Both the position numbers and the translations under genes were made by a program. From the NCBI GenBank assembly GCA_020740775.1, contig JAHEWK010000002.1:3410001-3474000 (forward strand): a stretch of DNA of 64,000 nt. Reading direction: 5' to 3'. The notes under the pieces were generated by a model. It made no database searches. It was not told where the DNA came from and saw only the letters and a program-made list of their open reading frames with translations. The stretch is from Ilyonectria destructans (taxonomy: Eukaryota; Ascomycota; Sordariomycetes; Hypocreales; Nectriaceae). The stretch's first letter is position 1. Each line of letters opens with the position of its first letter. Positions 42,864 through 55,917 of this stretch are shown piece after piece.

Positions 42864-45800
42864 TGATCGGTCAGTGGTTGACCTTATCAGGCTCTACCAG
42901 GTGAGTCAATTTGCGTATTGCGCGTAAGTGGCGTGATGAGAACCTCGGGAAACTTGACACGACCAGCCGGTTTCTGAGTGTCCAGTAGGCATGGCGAGAT
43001 GAGACGCCAAAGAACAGCAAGAACAGCAAGAATAGGTTCCGCTGTGCTCCCAGCCAGGGAAAGTCGGTAAAGGCGAGATAGCCGCTCGATAATTTTCCAA
43101 CCTCAGTGGGAGATCTATGTATCCCGCCGATGAAATGCGAAACCTCCCGGCAAAAGAAACGATATGAATCAAGATCCGAGCCCTGGAACAAGACATCGCA
43201 CGACGCTCACCAATCTCAACCCACCAGAGCCACAACGGAGAACAAAAATCAGCTTGGACAAAGCAGCTTACGACAAGTCAACTCAGCCGCCTTACAGGAA
43301 ATCAGGAATTCGTGAGACGATTTCATCATGTCTGTGCGCGTTGGGACATTCCGCCCACTCATCCGATGCCCAGCTCGTCTCGCACGCCACGGGTTTTCTG
43401 ATCCGTACGATTATCAACGATCACTGCCGGACAAAGTTCAATACTGCATCGACTTCAAGCATTCGTGGATCGAGGCTCTTTCAGCTTTCAGCTCGAGTCG
43501 GCCCGGTTTGCTTTTGCGGGCTCAGGCGGTGTAAGTCGAGGTGGTCAACCAATCGACCAATGCATCTACAAACTAGTTTCTGCGAGATCCCCAATCTGAG
43601 GGTGTTTTCAGCTATTCCAGGGTGATGAAATGTATCCAGCGTTGCTTTTCATCGATGACTAGCGATCAAAAGTTTAATGCACGGCCTATTGATCGTGTCC
43701 GCTATTCTTAATCGACCGCGACTGGGGGCTGGAGCTGTGCAGGGTAGGCTTGTTCTCGACTTGAATGGTACCTGGCGGGCGAGGTGAGACGTGGGAAGTG
43801 TTCACATTTGGTGGGGGCTGTCCATGGTGGCTGTGTCTAGATTCCATCTATGCATCACAGAGCGATATTGACTATGGCGGCTTCCAATGAACTCACAGCG
43901 ATGCCGCTTTTCGACGTCGAGTATCAAAATCGCGAAATCGTGTCAGCTGCAGTGACCCGAGAGATCAGGCCATGGGGTGGGACAAGGTGCGAGGCTCTTC
44001 GGGACTGGCGCTCAGCCCCAAATCTACCCGTGGTTCCACAACAGCTTTGACAATTCGAGATGAAGCCGATGTCGATCAGATCTAAAGTTGGTTGCGTCAG
44101 AAGTCCCCAGGGTCAGAACAAGTCCAATAGGCTAATTGAACCCAACGTTGCTTGAGGAAAACGGTCAATGCCAGATCTTCACGATCTTGAACGATTGAGT
44201 GGGACGATGCCGAACATGGGTGCTAACCTCTCAGGCCCATGGCCCATTTTCACAGGCGTCGAGTCTTCGAGATTGGTTCTAGTAGTGGCAGGCCAGCCAA
44301 CCGGAGTGTCAGGATTCGACAAATCAAATCGTTCCCGGGCTAATGCTATTTTCGACGGCGCGCCTGTAATCCGACGATGATCCGTTTCGTCTCGGATATC
44401 AACGATGCCGTCCGTCTTGTCTCTGCCATCAGCGCTCACCATGCACGAGTGACATTCTGCTTCGGATTGCCACACAGAGCCAGCACCGTCAGCATCGGGC
44501 TCCAGTCCCGGCATCGCAGTGATAGTAAGGACCAGGGACCTTGAAAGACGGATGAAAAGGTGCCTCGAGTTGTGTCCTGAGAAGTGACAGAGTTAATGTC
44601 GGTGTCTGGATACGAATGTTGTGGCGTTTCATAGTGTCTCATGGGAGGTCATCGCGGTCATCCTGATGGCTTCAATTTCACTCAGCTCAGACCTGTCACA
44701 TTTGGGTCGCCCAATGGCACCACGGCGCGAGGCATTATGGGTTGAGAACAAAGGGTTTTGTGGCGTTGGGGAAGACGAGGAACCGTGATTTGTGTATTTG
44801 AGTGGGACGTGCGTGCCTACGACTTGGAGGGAGGGAGACTGGACGCAAACCGGCGGCCATTGTTGAGACACGCAGACAAAGGAGAAAAGAGAGGAGAGGA
44901 AATAAGGCATGCATGGGTCGGTGTGGGAACAATGACGAATGGCCCCCGATATCCTTCGGGCAATCCACAATCCCTGAATCACCTCCCCACGTTTTCTCAC
45001 GTTTTCTCGGCTTGGAGACAAGACCATTCCAGCGAAGCCGGGCCGGTGCGAGTCGAGGCGGGCTCATCGCAGCAAGGGGGTGGTTGGCGATGCGACCCAA
45101 GCCTAAATCCCCAAGGGTGGCAGGATGAAGCGAGGCGACGAGGCCTGACTCGATGCCTCCGATCGCAGCGGCGGGGCGTGTCGATGTTGCATCGATTTGC
45201 GCAGCATCCATCGCAAGGCTGGACACTCACGGCTGGACACTTACTGCTGGACTGAGCACAGTGAGCAGGCAGTGTTTGAAACAGTGGAGGCGGCCTGGAC
45301 CTCTAAGCTCTAGGTGGTCTAGCCGCTCCATGGCTATCTGTGAATTCAAAGTAAAAGCGAGTGGTGCGAAGTGGTGCGGGCTAGCGTAGTGCGAGTGCCG
45401 CGATCGCGGGTCGATGGCCGCGTGCTTGCACCCTACGTGCAGATCTGGTGAGGCGTGTCTCTGACAGCCGCCGGGCTGAATGATTTGGCGGTTTCTGGTA
45501 CGGAACGTCGCGGCTGTGGTGTTGCTATGGACGGGCTGGACTCTTGCGGGCGGTGCCCTGGCGGTCGCGCGCGCCGTGCTGGACCGTACTGGACCATTCC
45601 ACCGTCTTTGTGAGTCGCCAGGTTTCACGCAAAAGGTGGGCGGAGGTGCAAAACGTGCGCCTCTACCCATTACAGGGCAATCCAAGTGTCAGCTGAAGTA
45701 GCGCCCAACGGTTCGCGTCATGGCCTGGCCTTGATCGATGTCGATACCCGTTGCCTTGCACTACATCGCCCATCTGGGAGTTGTGTGACGCCGATCGAGA

Positions 45801-47439
45801 GCCCCTGGCTAAAAGACCAAGGGGACAAGGATGGAGTGTCGATACCGACGAAGAGTGAGGCGAAATGCCTGTTTGAAGATGAAGATCCGTTAATAGAGAT
45901 CTATTACCTACCTACCCAGTGTAATGACGCCTACATCAGATTAGGACGACAGCGAGGCGGACGACGGTAACCCTACGCTACGGTCCGTTTGACAAGGGGT
46001 CGTTGCGGTGAAACGACATGGTCTTACGGACTCGTGGGAATGGCAATGCGTGTCGGTAACGAGCAACAAGGCTGCGGCCGTGGACTCGACTCTACTGCGC
46101 CGTAAGACTCTGCTCAGAGCGTGTGTCGTCCGTCTATCTCGTCCATCGTCCCGGGCCCGGAGCTGGATCCCATCTAACCCACGGACCACGGGCCACGGGA
46201 CACGGGCCACTGACCCACCGATGATGGTTGATGGATGCCCCCCCTCTCGAACAGCCAGAAAGCCACCCCTGCAACGCTCCTGCCCTGGGCTGTTCTGGGC
46301 TGCTTGCTTCTTAGCTGGGCAGGGGCGTGGCGCATACCGGGCTCCTTTCCTTCCTCCGGTGCCTTACTGCCTTTACTGGACCCCTGCAGGCTAGACGTCT
46401 CATTGTTGGTCCGATCTCCACGACCTTGCTCTAGTCGTGGTGATCGAGGGCATCGCGGCGCTCGATCACGAACCACAAGGCCCTTCACCATGGCGTTCTT
46501 CTCTCGCGGCACGCCTGCTTCGCACTGCAAGATGTCGACACATCATGTCTCTGACCTGCCCGCTCTCCTTATTTTTACCAACTTCAGCTTCGCCCCCATT
46601 CGTGCAGTTTCACCGTCATTAACGCTGTCCGCAGGCTGGCTGTGTTGCCCAGATTTTCAACCATCTCCACGAGGGCGTATAAGCGCACCACCATCCTCCC
46701 ATTTTTCAATCTCTCCACCAGGCAGTGCCCGCTCTAGAACACGTCCTCACTTTGTCGATCCCAGCTTTCTCTGCAAGTGCAGCACAGCGGACATACCCGC
46801 TCGTCAACATTCTACACCACTGTGGTGGTTCACCAGCGCCTACGAGACAACTCATTGTCTCTCCTTCTCGCCCCCCGAAGGCACAGACGTGGGATACGAG
46901 TCGCCCTAAAGGCCTGGACTCAACATCTTGGATTTTATACCACCATCATATCCACTCCTTGGGCCTTGATACGTGACGCTAACGTCCCGGAATCCGTCCG
47001 AACGGCGGCATCTCCGCTTCTCAGCTCGTCTGGATCTCATCTGTGTCTGTACGAAGTACAAGGAACAATTGCCGACGCCAGATCTAAGATCAATCTCGCC
47101 TGCATCATCCCACATCCTCTACAAGGCTACACCACCGGACACACTGGACCCTGGCCTTAGCTGTGTCGACCCACTGCCTTATATCCCGAGCCCTCCTCGG
47201 TGCCCACCCCGCGTCTAACCAGACTCTACTACGACCCTCCTAAGCTTTAGTCGATTACAACACAGGAGTCTAGCACCCTCATCCTAGGGTCCCTGTTCAG
47301 AAACCAGACCGCTCCTGCTCAGGTCCAATTAGCCTGCCACAACACTTCCCTCCTGGCCCCCTTAGTCACGATATCCTCTCTTCTTCGGATCCGGACGGCC
47401 CCATCAGCAGCTAAATCCACGGGACAGTCTAACTTGACC
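42864..47439. other. Long intergenic region, cry-DASH leader at its end
   Basis: About 4.6 kb with no supported gene. Frames on both strands are short and overlap each other. Minor repeats: three loose GCTGGACAC units at 45220-45260 and five CACGG-type units at 46180-46210. From about 46500 the plus strand becomes C/T-rich, as expected for the promoter and leader of the cryptochrome gene. Confidence 0.45.
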
Positions 47440-49688
47440 ATGTCTAGGGGCAAGCTTTTAGTCTACCTGGTCCGCCGCGACCTTAGGATCGCAGACAACC
47501 CCATTCTCCATTACCTGGCCACCTCGGACCATGGTTTCTCGCACTTTCTCCCTATCTTCGTCCTGCCGCCCCACCAGATCGAAGTCTCGGGCTTTCTCGC
47601 CGAGGATGAAGAGTCTCCCTATCCTCCGGCCCTGAGCAAAGTCGGTAAATTCTGGAGATGTGGCCCCAACCGAGCCAAGTTCCTTGCCCAGTCTATCTGG
47701 GACCTAAAGCACTCCTTGGAGACTTTGGAGAGCGGACTTGCCATCAGGGTAGGACGCTACGAGGATGTCGTGTCAAGCACTATCGAGTCTCTCGAGGACT
47801 CCCATCACTCGATCGGTGCGGTGTGGATGACGGAAGAGAAGTCATTCGAGGAGGAAGAAGATCAAAAGGCCGTCTCCAACGTCTGTAGCCTCAACCGCGT
47901 CGACTTCAAGTTGTGGGAAGACGAAAAGTATTTCATTGACGAGTGAGCCTCCCCAAGAGCTTCTACTTAACCAGCCATGACTAACTCGCCAACCTAAGCC
48001 GTGATACGGGATTAAAAGACCCTCAAGATCTTCCAGACATCTTCACCACCTATCGCAAGACCCAGGAGCCTCTCCTTCATCGGCCACGACCCCCGTTGCC
48101 CTGCCCGATGCCATCATCATTGCCGCCTTTCCCGCCATCGACATGGGCACCCCCTCAGAAGATGCCGTTCATGGAGTCCAACACTTACGAGGATTTCGAG
48201 TATCGACTTCTAAAACCCGTCCAAAACATGCTGGCCAAACCTCCAGTCTATCCCCACGACGCCCGGTCTGCTCACCCTTTTCTAGGAGGCGAGAGCCACG
48301 GGTGGGACCGCCTTTTCCATCTGCTCAGAACTGGCGGCATGGTACACTATAAGGAAACTCGCAATGGGCTTGTCGGAACAGACTATAGCACGAAACTTGC
48401 GGGCTACCTAGCACTAGGTTGCCTCACAGCTCGCCAAGTCCATGGAGAGTTGTTGAAACTGGAGAATGGCTTGGAGCCGGCATATGCTCTGGCCCAGGGA
48501 TTCGGCAAGGGCGAATGCGAAGGGACCAAGGCTGTACGGTTCGAGCTTTTGTGGCGAGACTACATGCGCCTCTGTACCATGAAGTTTGGCTATCGACTGT
48601 TTCGACTCTCGGGGTTCAAGGGAGAACAACTGGGGTCGGACAATTCAGAGCCAAAGTACGACAAGATATGGAAATCTCCTGATGAGGAGGTTGCGGCAGA
48701 AGGCCAAGACCCTCCACCCGAACGGATTAAGAACATCCTCGATCGATTTCTGGAGGGAAATACCGGCATGGGCCTCATCGATGCATCTCAGCGAGAGCTA
48801 TACCACACCGGGTATACATCGAACCGAGCGCGACAGAATGTTGCTAGCTTCTTCTCCAAACATCTCGGTATTGATTGGCGCTACGGAGCGGAGTGGTATG
48901 AAGCCATGTTGATCGACTACGATGTTTCCTCCAACTGGGCCAACTGGCAGTACGTGGCTGGAGTGGGCAACGATCCACGAGGGGATGCCCGTATTTTCAA
49001 CCCAGTCAAACAGTGTTTCGATTATGACAACAATGGACAGTTCGTCCGCACTTGGGTCCCTGAAGTCAAACACCTCGTGAAGCTGGAGAATGTATTTCAG
49101 GCATGGACCTCCGATGAGGAGGACCTGGAGAAGCTCGGACTTACGGATGACGTGATGGTTACCGATCCCATCCACAAGATTGAGTTCTTGCTTGACCGCA
49201 AACCCCGTGCCCCTCGCAGACAAAACCGCTGGAAGAAAGGTTCAGGCCGCAGCGGCGGTTCCCGCCGCGTTGGGTCTGCACCTACAGAGCATGATGACAG
49301 TGCTGGGGCACATCATAACGTCTCTACCTCCCCGGACGGCGACATGATGTATGTCCCTGTTAGTGGAAGTCCGACGCTACGGGGTAACTGGAATCCGCGA
49401 GGTCGAGGAGGAGGTCCATGGAGAGGCAATGCGCCGCCTGGGTTGGTTCCTGGTGGCACAGGGGCCCCTTGGGCGTTCTCACATCCTCCATATATCCCCC
49501 CACCACGGCAGTTCATTCAACCTCACCCTCAAATCCACTCCAGCCCACACCCTAACGTTCAGATCCATCCTTCCTTCATGCAGCCTGTATATGCTACAGC
49601 CTCGTACCCTCAACCTTCGTTCCCTGCACCCTCGTTCTCTCCCCCTTCATATCCCCACCATCTTGCACACCTACGCCCCCACATCTAG
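47440..49688 (+). CDS. DASH-type cryptochrome
   Basis: Two exons, 47440-47942 and 47999-49688 (GTGAGC donor, CTAAC branch site, AAG acceptor), giving 730 residues. The N-terminus KLLVYLVRRDLRIADNPILH is the photolyase Rossmann domain. The FAD domain contains GGESHGWDRL, the GTDYSTKLAGYLALGCLTAR block, FELLWRDYMRL, the helix GLIDASQRELYHTGYTSNRARQNVASF, DWRYGAEWYEAMLIDYDVSSNWANWQYVAGVGNDPR as consecutive conserved elements, and IFNPVKQ. These are DASH features. DASH proteins bind FAD and a folate antenna and repair UV lesions in single-stranded DNA or loops; some have light-signalling roles. After residue 560 there is a non-photolyase tail with basic, RGRGGG-type and Pro/His/Ser-rich sequence. 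The TTG at 47434 is not used; ATG 47440 is the start. Confidence 0.93.
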
Positions 49689-51624
49689 CAGATGGGGATG
49701 CCCACGCCATCAACGGTTTGGCCAGAGTGTATGGCTACCTTAGTAATGGTCACAATCTACAAGGGTATGACTACGCCGGAAGCCATGCCTTTTACAAAAT
49801 GGGCGGTTTGCTAGAAGACATGGTTGTCCCGTATGCGCCAGTCCAGGAAAAAGGTCGGGGCTGGAATGATAAGTCCACGAGGTTCCAAATTGAGTTGACT
49901 TTGGCAATGGCAGAATATTTTTCTTTTGTTGGTCTTCGCTTGTGTGTTTCTTTCCCTGGTTTCGCTCTGGATGATGGGGTTCATGACGGTTTTATCCTCA
50001 CGACCTGGAACGGCAGGCCAAAGGATGGCAGGCTATAATGCGATTGGAAAATTCGGCAGGGCCCCAAAACAACTATTTCCCTTAAATACTGTTATAAATC
50101 TCATTGTATCTGGTTCATGATTGATCTTCGGACCCCGTCGTACATCCAAAGGACAGTTTTATGCGCCCCTAGCAACCTCATTCTACTGCTCCTCATCCAT
50201 CACACCTATTCCCGTCTTGCCCCCATTAATATATGTGATGCTGCCTGCTCTACCTTCCATTGTACACTAGAACCTTGCATCAATAGCCAGCAAAATTTAC
50301 GCATCTTCCGTCGCACCTCACTGATATGGTCAGAGTTGTGCGCATGCATGAATCGCTGATCCTCCGTCGCATTTAGGTCTTCCTGTTTTGCTATCATGCA
50401 CGTCGTAATGGTTTTGTCCTCGCCAACGTACTCAATTAGGGGCATCAGATCCTTCCTAATCATAGGATGAAGCCGAGAGTCAGGAGCGGCATGTATCTAT
50501 AGACATATAGGTTGGTCAGGATCCAGCAGGACATTCCCAAAAGAAAATGGTGTATGCCTGATGAAGCGTCATCTGTTCCCGGTTGCCCTTTTAATGAGGC
50601 GATCCCATACGCAAGGGTCCACCGTGCTAGCCCTGGACTCTTCAGTGGACGAGGGCTGCACGTTCTTCTTCGGGCAGGGCGGATGGGCCAATTTTCGACT
50701 GAATTGAGAAAGGAGTTGAAGCCATACTTTCATGAGTCGTGATAAAATAGAACGAATATTCAGGATCGAACCGACGGTCAAATTTCTGACTCATTCTCCC
50801 GAGTAGAACGAGGCACGTTCTTTATGGACATGCTTGGGCTTCTGTGCCTAGGACATGCATCTGGAGCGGCGTGACGTCAGCTCAAAGCACGATTGCACTA
50901 TTATTGCTCTGTATCGTACGGGGCGATGTATTTCTAGTTAATGTACGACGAGTGAACTTTTGTATGGGTTTTATGGCTAGAAGATGAGGGGCGAAGGCCC
51001 TCCTGAGCAGAGGATCCTTTGTTAGTAGTATGTATGACGATGTCTTGATCACTAATTCGCCCCTCGCGAGACTCTTGGGACGCCATTGCCACTCGTGGAC
51101 GTCGGCGAGATTAATACTCGATCACCACGCTTGTCCTCGCTTCATGGTGACATTCAATGTGTGGGATGAGAACCGGCTACATGACTCCGTTGCACGGTCC
51201 ACTTGCTCAATGTGCCTCAATCTAAGCCAAGTGGAAAGTTCCACCATTCTTCACAAGGAACCTAAAAAGCAGCTAGTTCATCATAGTGATCAAGTTCCCC
51301 AGTTGGGATGGTGCCTCGCCCAGCTCAGTGCGGGGTGAAGCTCCGGGGTTGCGGGGCATCGGGATGGAGTTATCCACACTTGGTGTGCAGCTCTGGGTGG
51401 AACTGAAACTGTTTTCCGGGGTATACTGGGATGGCGTCTCATGACCTATTCGCTCTGTGTCAATTTACAGTGTGGTTCCCACGGGATCTCACGGTACTTC
51501 GGCATTTGTCTGAGGTGGTGTAGTTGAAGAAGAGCGGCGTTGGCTTGCAGTCTTGCAGAACGAGGAAAATTGCCTAAAATTTCACCATTGACTCTTCCTA
51601 TTCATCAAGCTAAATTCCAGAAAC
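49689..51624. other. Intergenic, no gene seen
   Basis: About 1.9 kb. The first few hundred bases are the cryptochrome 3' region. The rest has only short frames and is moderately AT-rich. No repeats of note. Confidence 0.45.
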
Positions 51625-52612
51625 ATGGCGTCTTCCAAGGTCGCTCTCATCACCGGCGGGGCATCCGGTATGGGTCTTGCCGTTGCGCAGACTCTCGCCC
51701 CCAAGGGATGGACGGTCCACGTCCTGGACTTCAACAAGGAGGCTGGTGTTGCGACTGAGCGGTCCCTCGCCAACTCCAAGTTCCACCAAGTCGATGTGAC
51801 ATCGTGGGAATCGCTTTCCAAGGCATTCAAGAATGCTTTCTCGCAGGCCGGCCGCCTCGACTTCGTCTTCGCCAATGCGGGCATCGTGGAGAGAGACAAC
51901 TTTTACGACACTCCGGACAGCGACGACATTCCGCCCGAGCCAAAACAGAAGACTCTGGATGTGAACTTGAATTCAGTAATTAATCAAAGCTATCTTGCGT
52001 TGCATTATTTCCGCCGCAGCCCACACAAGGGCATGGGCGCTTCGCTAGTGATGACCGCGAGTGTTGGCGGGTTGGTAAGTGGAAACTCATTCCATGCCTG
52101 CGCTTATTCAAACGAATGCAAGCGACAATTGGAAAATTCAAGTACACTGACAATGTCATCCTTGGAATCATCAGTATCCATCTCAATACTGTCCCATATA
52201 CTCCGCTTCGAAAGCTGGGGTCATCCACTTCATGCGGGCCATCGCATTTCCTTACTACCATTCCAGTGGCATCCGCGTTTACGCCACCTGTCCCGGCACC
52301 GTCAAAACTAACCTCATGAATGACAAGGAGTGGACAACATTTCCAGAGGAATACTTCACCCCGCTTTCCCGGATAGCATCAACCGTGGAGATGCTAGTGG
52401 AGGGCGGTGACATGACAGATGCGTGGGGCCGAACGATCAAGGATGGAGAGGACTACGGCCTCGCGGTGGAGATAAACGCAGAGAAGTTTTATTTCCGCGA
52501 TATGCCAGAGTTTTGCGATGATTCAATGAGAAGGGTTATCGAGGCGACGAGTATGGAGAACCAATTAGCGAGGTTGGAGGAGCACAAAGCCAAGGAAAAT
52601 GATACCTCGTAG
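51625..52612 (+). CDS. Short-chain dehydrogenase/reductase
   Basis: Two exons, 51625-52074 and 52175-52612, separated by a 100-nt intron (GTAAGT donor, ATCAG acceptor), giving 295 residues. It has the classical SDR layout: ALITGGASGMGLAVAQTLA (cofactor glycine motif TGxxxGxG) at 7-25, an Asp at the end of strand 2 (VLDFNK) that favours NAD(H), DVTSW, the FANAGIV motif at 87-93, the catalytic Ser in VMTASVGG near 146, and the YSASK motif with Tyr159 and Lys163 just after the exon join. The closest subclass by texture is 15-hydroxyprostaglandin-dehydrogenase-like. Substrate unknown. It lies 0.8 kb from an EthD-type gene on the same strand, which suggests a small catabolic or secondary-metabolite gene pair. 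Confidence 0.9.
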
Positions 52613-53404
52613 CTCCTTTCCAATGGAGGGAGCCGAATTAGTCCATTAAATGCGATGCATTCTCAGATGGCCATCTATGGCACAATTAAAGGCATTGCTG
52701 CTTCAATGTGCCTTCGTGGCTTTCTTTCACCTCCAGCCAATACTACCCACTCGATGGGAGGGGAGAGGAGAGAGGCGCTAATGAATCAGCGTGAAGCACA
52801 CCAACCCTGATGGAAACAAGTTTATCCTTCTGAAGGAGTGCACAATAAGGGATCTTCGTTCGGGATCGATGCTCCGTCTTCCCCGCCTCTGCGACTTGGC
52901 TGGTTGGCTTTAGATCTGTCCCGAGTCTAGCGTCCTGGACTTCATTATGAGATCCATGCAATGTAAGTCAATGTCGACATCACATGCTTCTACACAATGG
53001 AGCTGTACGTCTTAGAGGGTACCGTGATTCCGTCAGGAAGAATAAGATCCAGCAGGGAGTCCTGTTTGCTACCCTGTCACTCCCCAGTCACTCTCCATGG
53101 ATAAAGCAATCCACGGGACCCCATCATCTTCCAATGAGCTCCCACACCAAAGCCTTGAGAGCTATAGTTTAGGGAATAGTGACCGTAGTTAGGAGCTTGG
53201 CGATTCTCCAGGAAAAGGATTGCCCTGTGGTCGCAGACAAACCCGTCTCCAAGGACAGTGATGGTTCATGGCATTGCCAAAGCATGGCGAGTATTAAGCC
53301 TTCCTGGCAGCAGAGCTCTTCCTTTCCTTTAGACCGTACGGCTATACTCACATTCGCAATCCATCATTGCTTTACATCATTTTCGCGCTGCGACATAGAC
53401 CACC
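52613..53404. other. Intergenic between the SDR and EthD genes
   Basis: About 790 bases; includes a GA-rich stretch at 52755-52775. No gene seen. Confidence 0.45.
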
Positions 53405-54085
53405 ATGCCGAACACCGATCCAGCTCAAGGTCATGTGCAAATCGACCACGATTTCACGTTTGACGACTTCAAGTACGAAAAGGAAGTACACTATCAACGT
53501 TAGTCACTCAATCAACTAGAAACTGGTATAAGTTTACAAGTCTTCTAGCATGTGTCAGGGTTTCAATTTACTTTAAGAAGAAAAAGGGCGTCTCTTTCGA
53601 GCACTTCACCCAACACTGGGCTCACGTCCATGCTGACATGACGCTCGCCTCGAAGAAATTTGGCCTCTTCAAAGTTCAAAGATACACTCAGGTAAGGTTA
53701 AGAACATTTACACGGAGTACTCTATTTATTAAGGCGGATAGCATCACCAACTCCCCGGGATGAAGGAGGGGCTTGCCAGGATGGGGATGAACACGATGGA
53801 GTTTGACGGATGTTCGACGCTGTGGTTCAAAAAGTGGGAGGACTTTGAGAATTTCTTCACCAGCCCCGAGTACGAAACCAATTTGACAGACGACTGCAAG
53901 CAATTCATGGACGTGGAGGGCGGTCTCAGTGTCTTTGCAGGGTACGTGCCAGTAATCCCACAGCATTCGTCACGGGGCCATCTAACCATCACTACAGACA
54001 TGATGTGATTGTGCTCGGAAAAGGAATTCCAGATGTTGATGACCAGAATGGGCTTACAAAAGGCTCTCACGTAGAGATAGCGTAG
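53405..54085 (+). CDS. EthD-domain protein (dimeric alpha-beta barrel)
   Basis: Four exons: 53405-53498, 53549-53691, 53742-53941 and 53998-54085, giving 174 residues. All introns are 50-56 nt with AG acceptors, and all joins keep frame. Residues 33-80 contain VRVSIYFKKKKGVSFEHFTQ then HWAHVHADM, the opening strand and the conserved FxxHWxxxHA of EthD proteins. The second half has MEFDGCSTLWFKKWEDFENF then a C-terminal strand GHDVIVLGKG. EthD-type proteins are small dimeric barrels. In fungi they act as polyketide cyclases or decarboxylase-like enzymes, or in catabolism of aromatic compounds. No signal peptide. Because the exons are small, this gene does not show as a long frame. Confidence 0.85.
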
Positions 54086-55770
54086 TAGGTGCGAAGCAGG
54101 ATTCGGGAAGAAGCTAAACACCACATCACGTCAACAGTCAGATGAGGGGCGATAACCTGTTTCCAGGCACCAAATCCGCCTCGTGAATAAGTCACCACAT
54201 TCATTTCATAGCTTCCGTCTCTGTCAACGTATTTACTGACAAATTATTCCCGCTTTACCCCAAGTCCCGTCACTTGGAGGTCTGTTTCCTGTCCAGTAGT
54301 CGTCAACTCCATGGCCACTTTAAACATTCCCCGGATCAGATCCGCTGAATCCATGCAGGAAGTAAAGTGCATCAAGGTGCTGGAGAACTTGCATGAACAT
54401 TTTATGACCTGTCCCTGCTGGGCTCCAATAGTTGCCAGAGATGAGGCTCTCGTCAGCGGAGCCTCGCCAGGACAGAATGGTCAGAACAATTGGACACTGG
54501 AGAAGAATAGTCAATCTTGGGGAACAGGCTCTCTGCTTCGTCCCTACAGGAAGTGCGAATTGACAATCAAGATATTTGCAACTTAAACGCACAGATGATC
54601 CTTGTAATTCGATCATAAGACGACTTGAACAACACTATGTACAGGAGACCTCGACAATAGCCACTGGGCCTACAGTGGTGTAGGAGAGGGTACTCCCTAG
54701 CTCAGCCCTGTAAATTAGTGATCACTGCCGGATGGCCCCCGCTAAGACAGCCGACCGAACTCCCCAGGTTCATCTACACAGGCTCACGGTCGCAAAATGT
54801 CATGAGCGACAGCATTATGACAATTACAATTTACAATTACAATTGACTAAATAAATACACATCAATTTTCAAGCTTGCCTCTTTGATCCTCATTTTAATT
54901 TTATTTTCTTATGAAGAAGAAACGTCTAGCAGGCTCTAATCTAGAACTCGCAGTTTCACAGTGACAGGCAGATGCAGCTTGCCGTCTCACGTCAGCGCTT
55001 CTGCCGCATAAGTATTGAGATCTAGACCCTCAATGCTATAACGAATGGACACCATATGGGGGTAGCCACTCGCGCCACCTTTCAAAGCCAAGTGCCACCG
55101 TTTCAGACAACGCCGTAACCAAATCGATGAGGTGCATCGCTGACCTAGTGCTCCTACTAAATTTAGCTTCTGGAGCTGAGATTGAGCGTATAGTAGCAAC
55201 GGTGAACTGCCCGATGATATGAGTTCACGGAAATGGAAGTCAACAGTTGTTGATCGATTCAACTACGTCCTCAATTTTCTTTCCTGGTCTTCATACTTCT
55301 GTTCTCCTTTGAACGCAGAAAACCACAGAGGTTGCTGATGCTGTGGCTTCAAAAGCTGCCAATCAACAGCCCTTGGGGGTGCATCGAGGCTCAAACTGCC
55401 ACCGCTACGCCCGGGCTGCGTCGTAGGTTCAATAGGGTAGAGGGCCATGTATTTTTAACAGCAATTTGTTCATGCGTGTCTCAACAGCCCCGCGCGCTCT
55501 GGTTTTGTTTATGGGATCTAGACCATTAACTTGCGGGCTGAACCGAGAGAAGATGCACTGACAGCTCATGAGAAGTGTGGTCCACCAAAGCCCAAGAGGG
55601 AATTGGCTCACCGCATTATTTCAAAAGGAAACATTGAAAGGCAAAAGGTGTGCCTTGCCAATACAATGACGCTACGTAGTAGATGAGTAGATTTGCCCAG
55701 CACTTGGTCAAACTCTCGTTCAGCTGTGGGCGAGGCTGTCGCAAAGCATCTGACTACGGGTACGGTGTGG
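54086..55770. other. Intergenic, no gene seen
   Basis: About 1.7 kb, AT-rich around 54825-54920 (ATTTACAATTACAATT repeats). Short frames only. It may hold the EthD gene 3' end and the protease promoter. Confidence 0.45.
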
Positions 55771-55778
55771 TATAAAAA
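55771..55778 (+). promoter_or_regulatory. TATA box of the protease-like gene
   Basis: TATAAAAA lies 140 bases upstream of ATG 55918 and is followed by CAATCAATTT-type sequence at 55862-55880. Spacing and orientation fit a core promoter. Confidence 0.55.
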
Positions 55779-55917
55779 TGGCAGTTTTTGAGTTCTCGGT
55801 GCACAATCAACTTGTTCGACTCTAAATCCCAAAACCCTACAGTTTCTGAATTGTTTACCTCCAATCAATTTCCAATCAATTTCCTACTGTTCTTGGAAAT
55901 CCCAAACCTCGGCGACA

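Noticed and set aside
44735..45255. 163- and 165-codon frames facing each other
   Set aside because: Overlap on opposite strands with no recognisable content and no sign of selection for either.
46235..46909. 224-codon plus frame before the cryptochrome
   Set aside because: Lies in the C/T-rich leader region, Ser/Pro-rich by bias, and does not join the cryptochrome frame.
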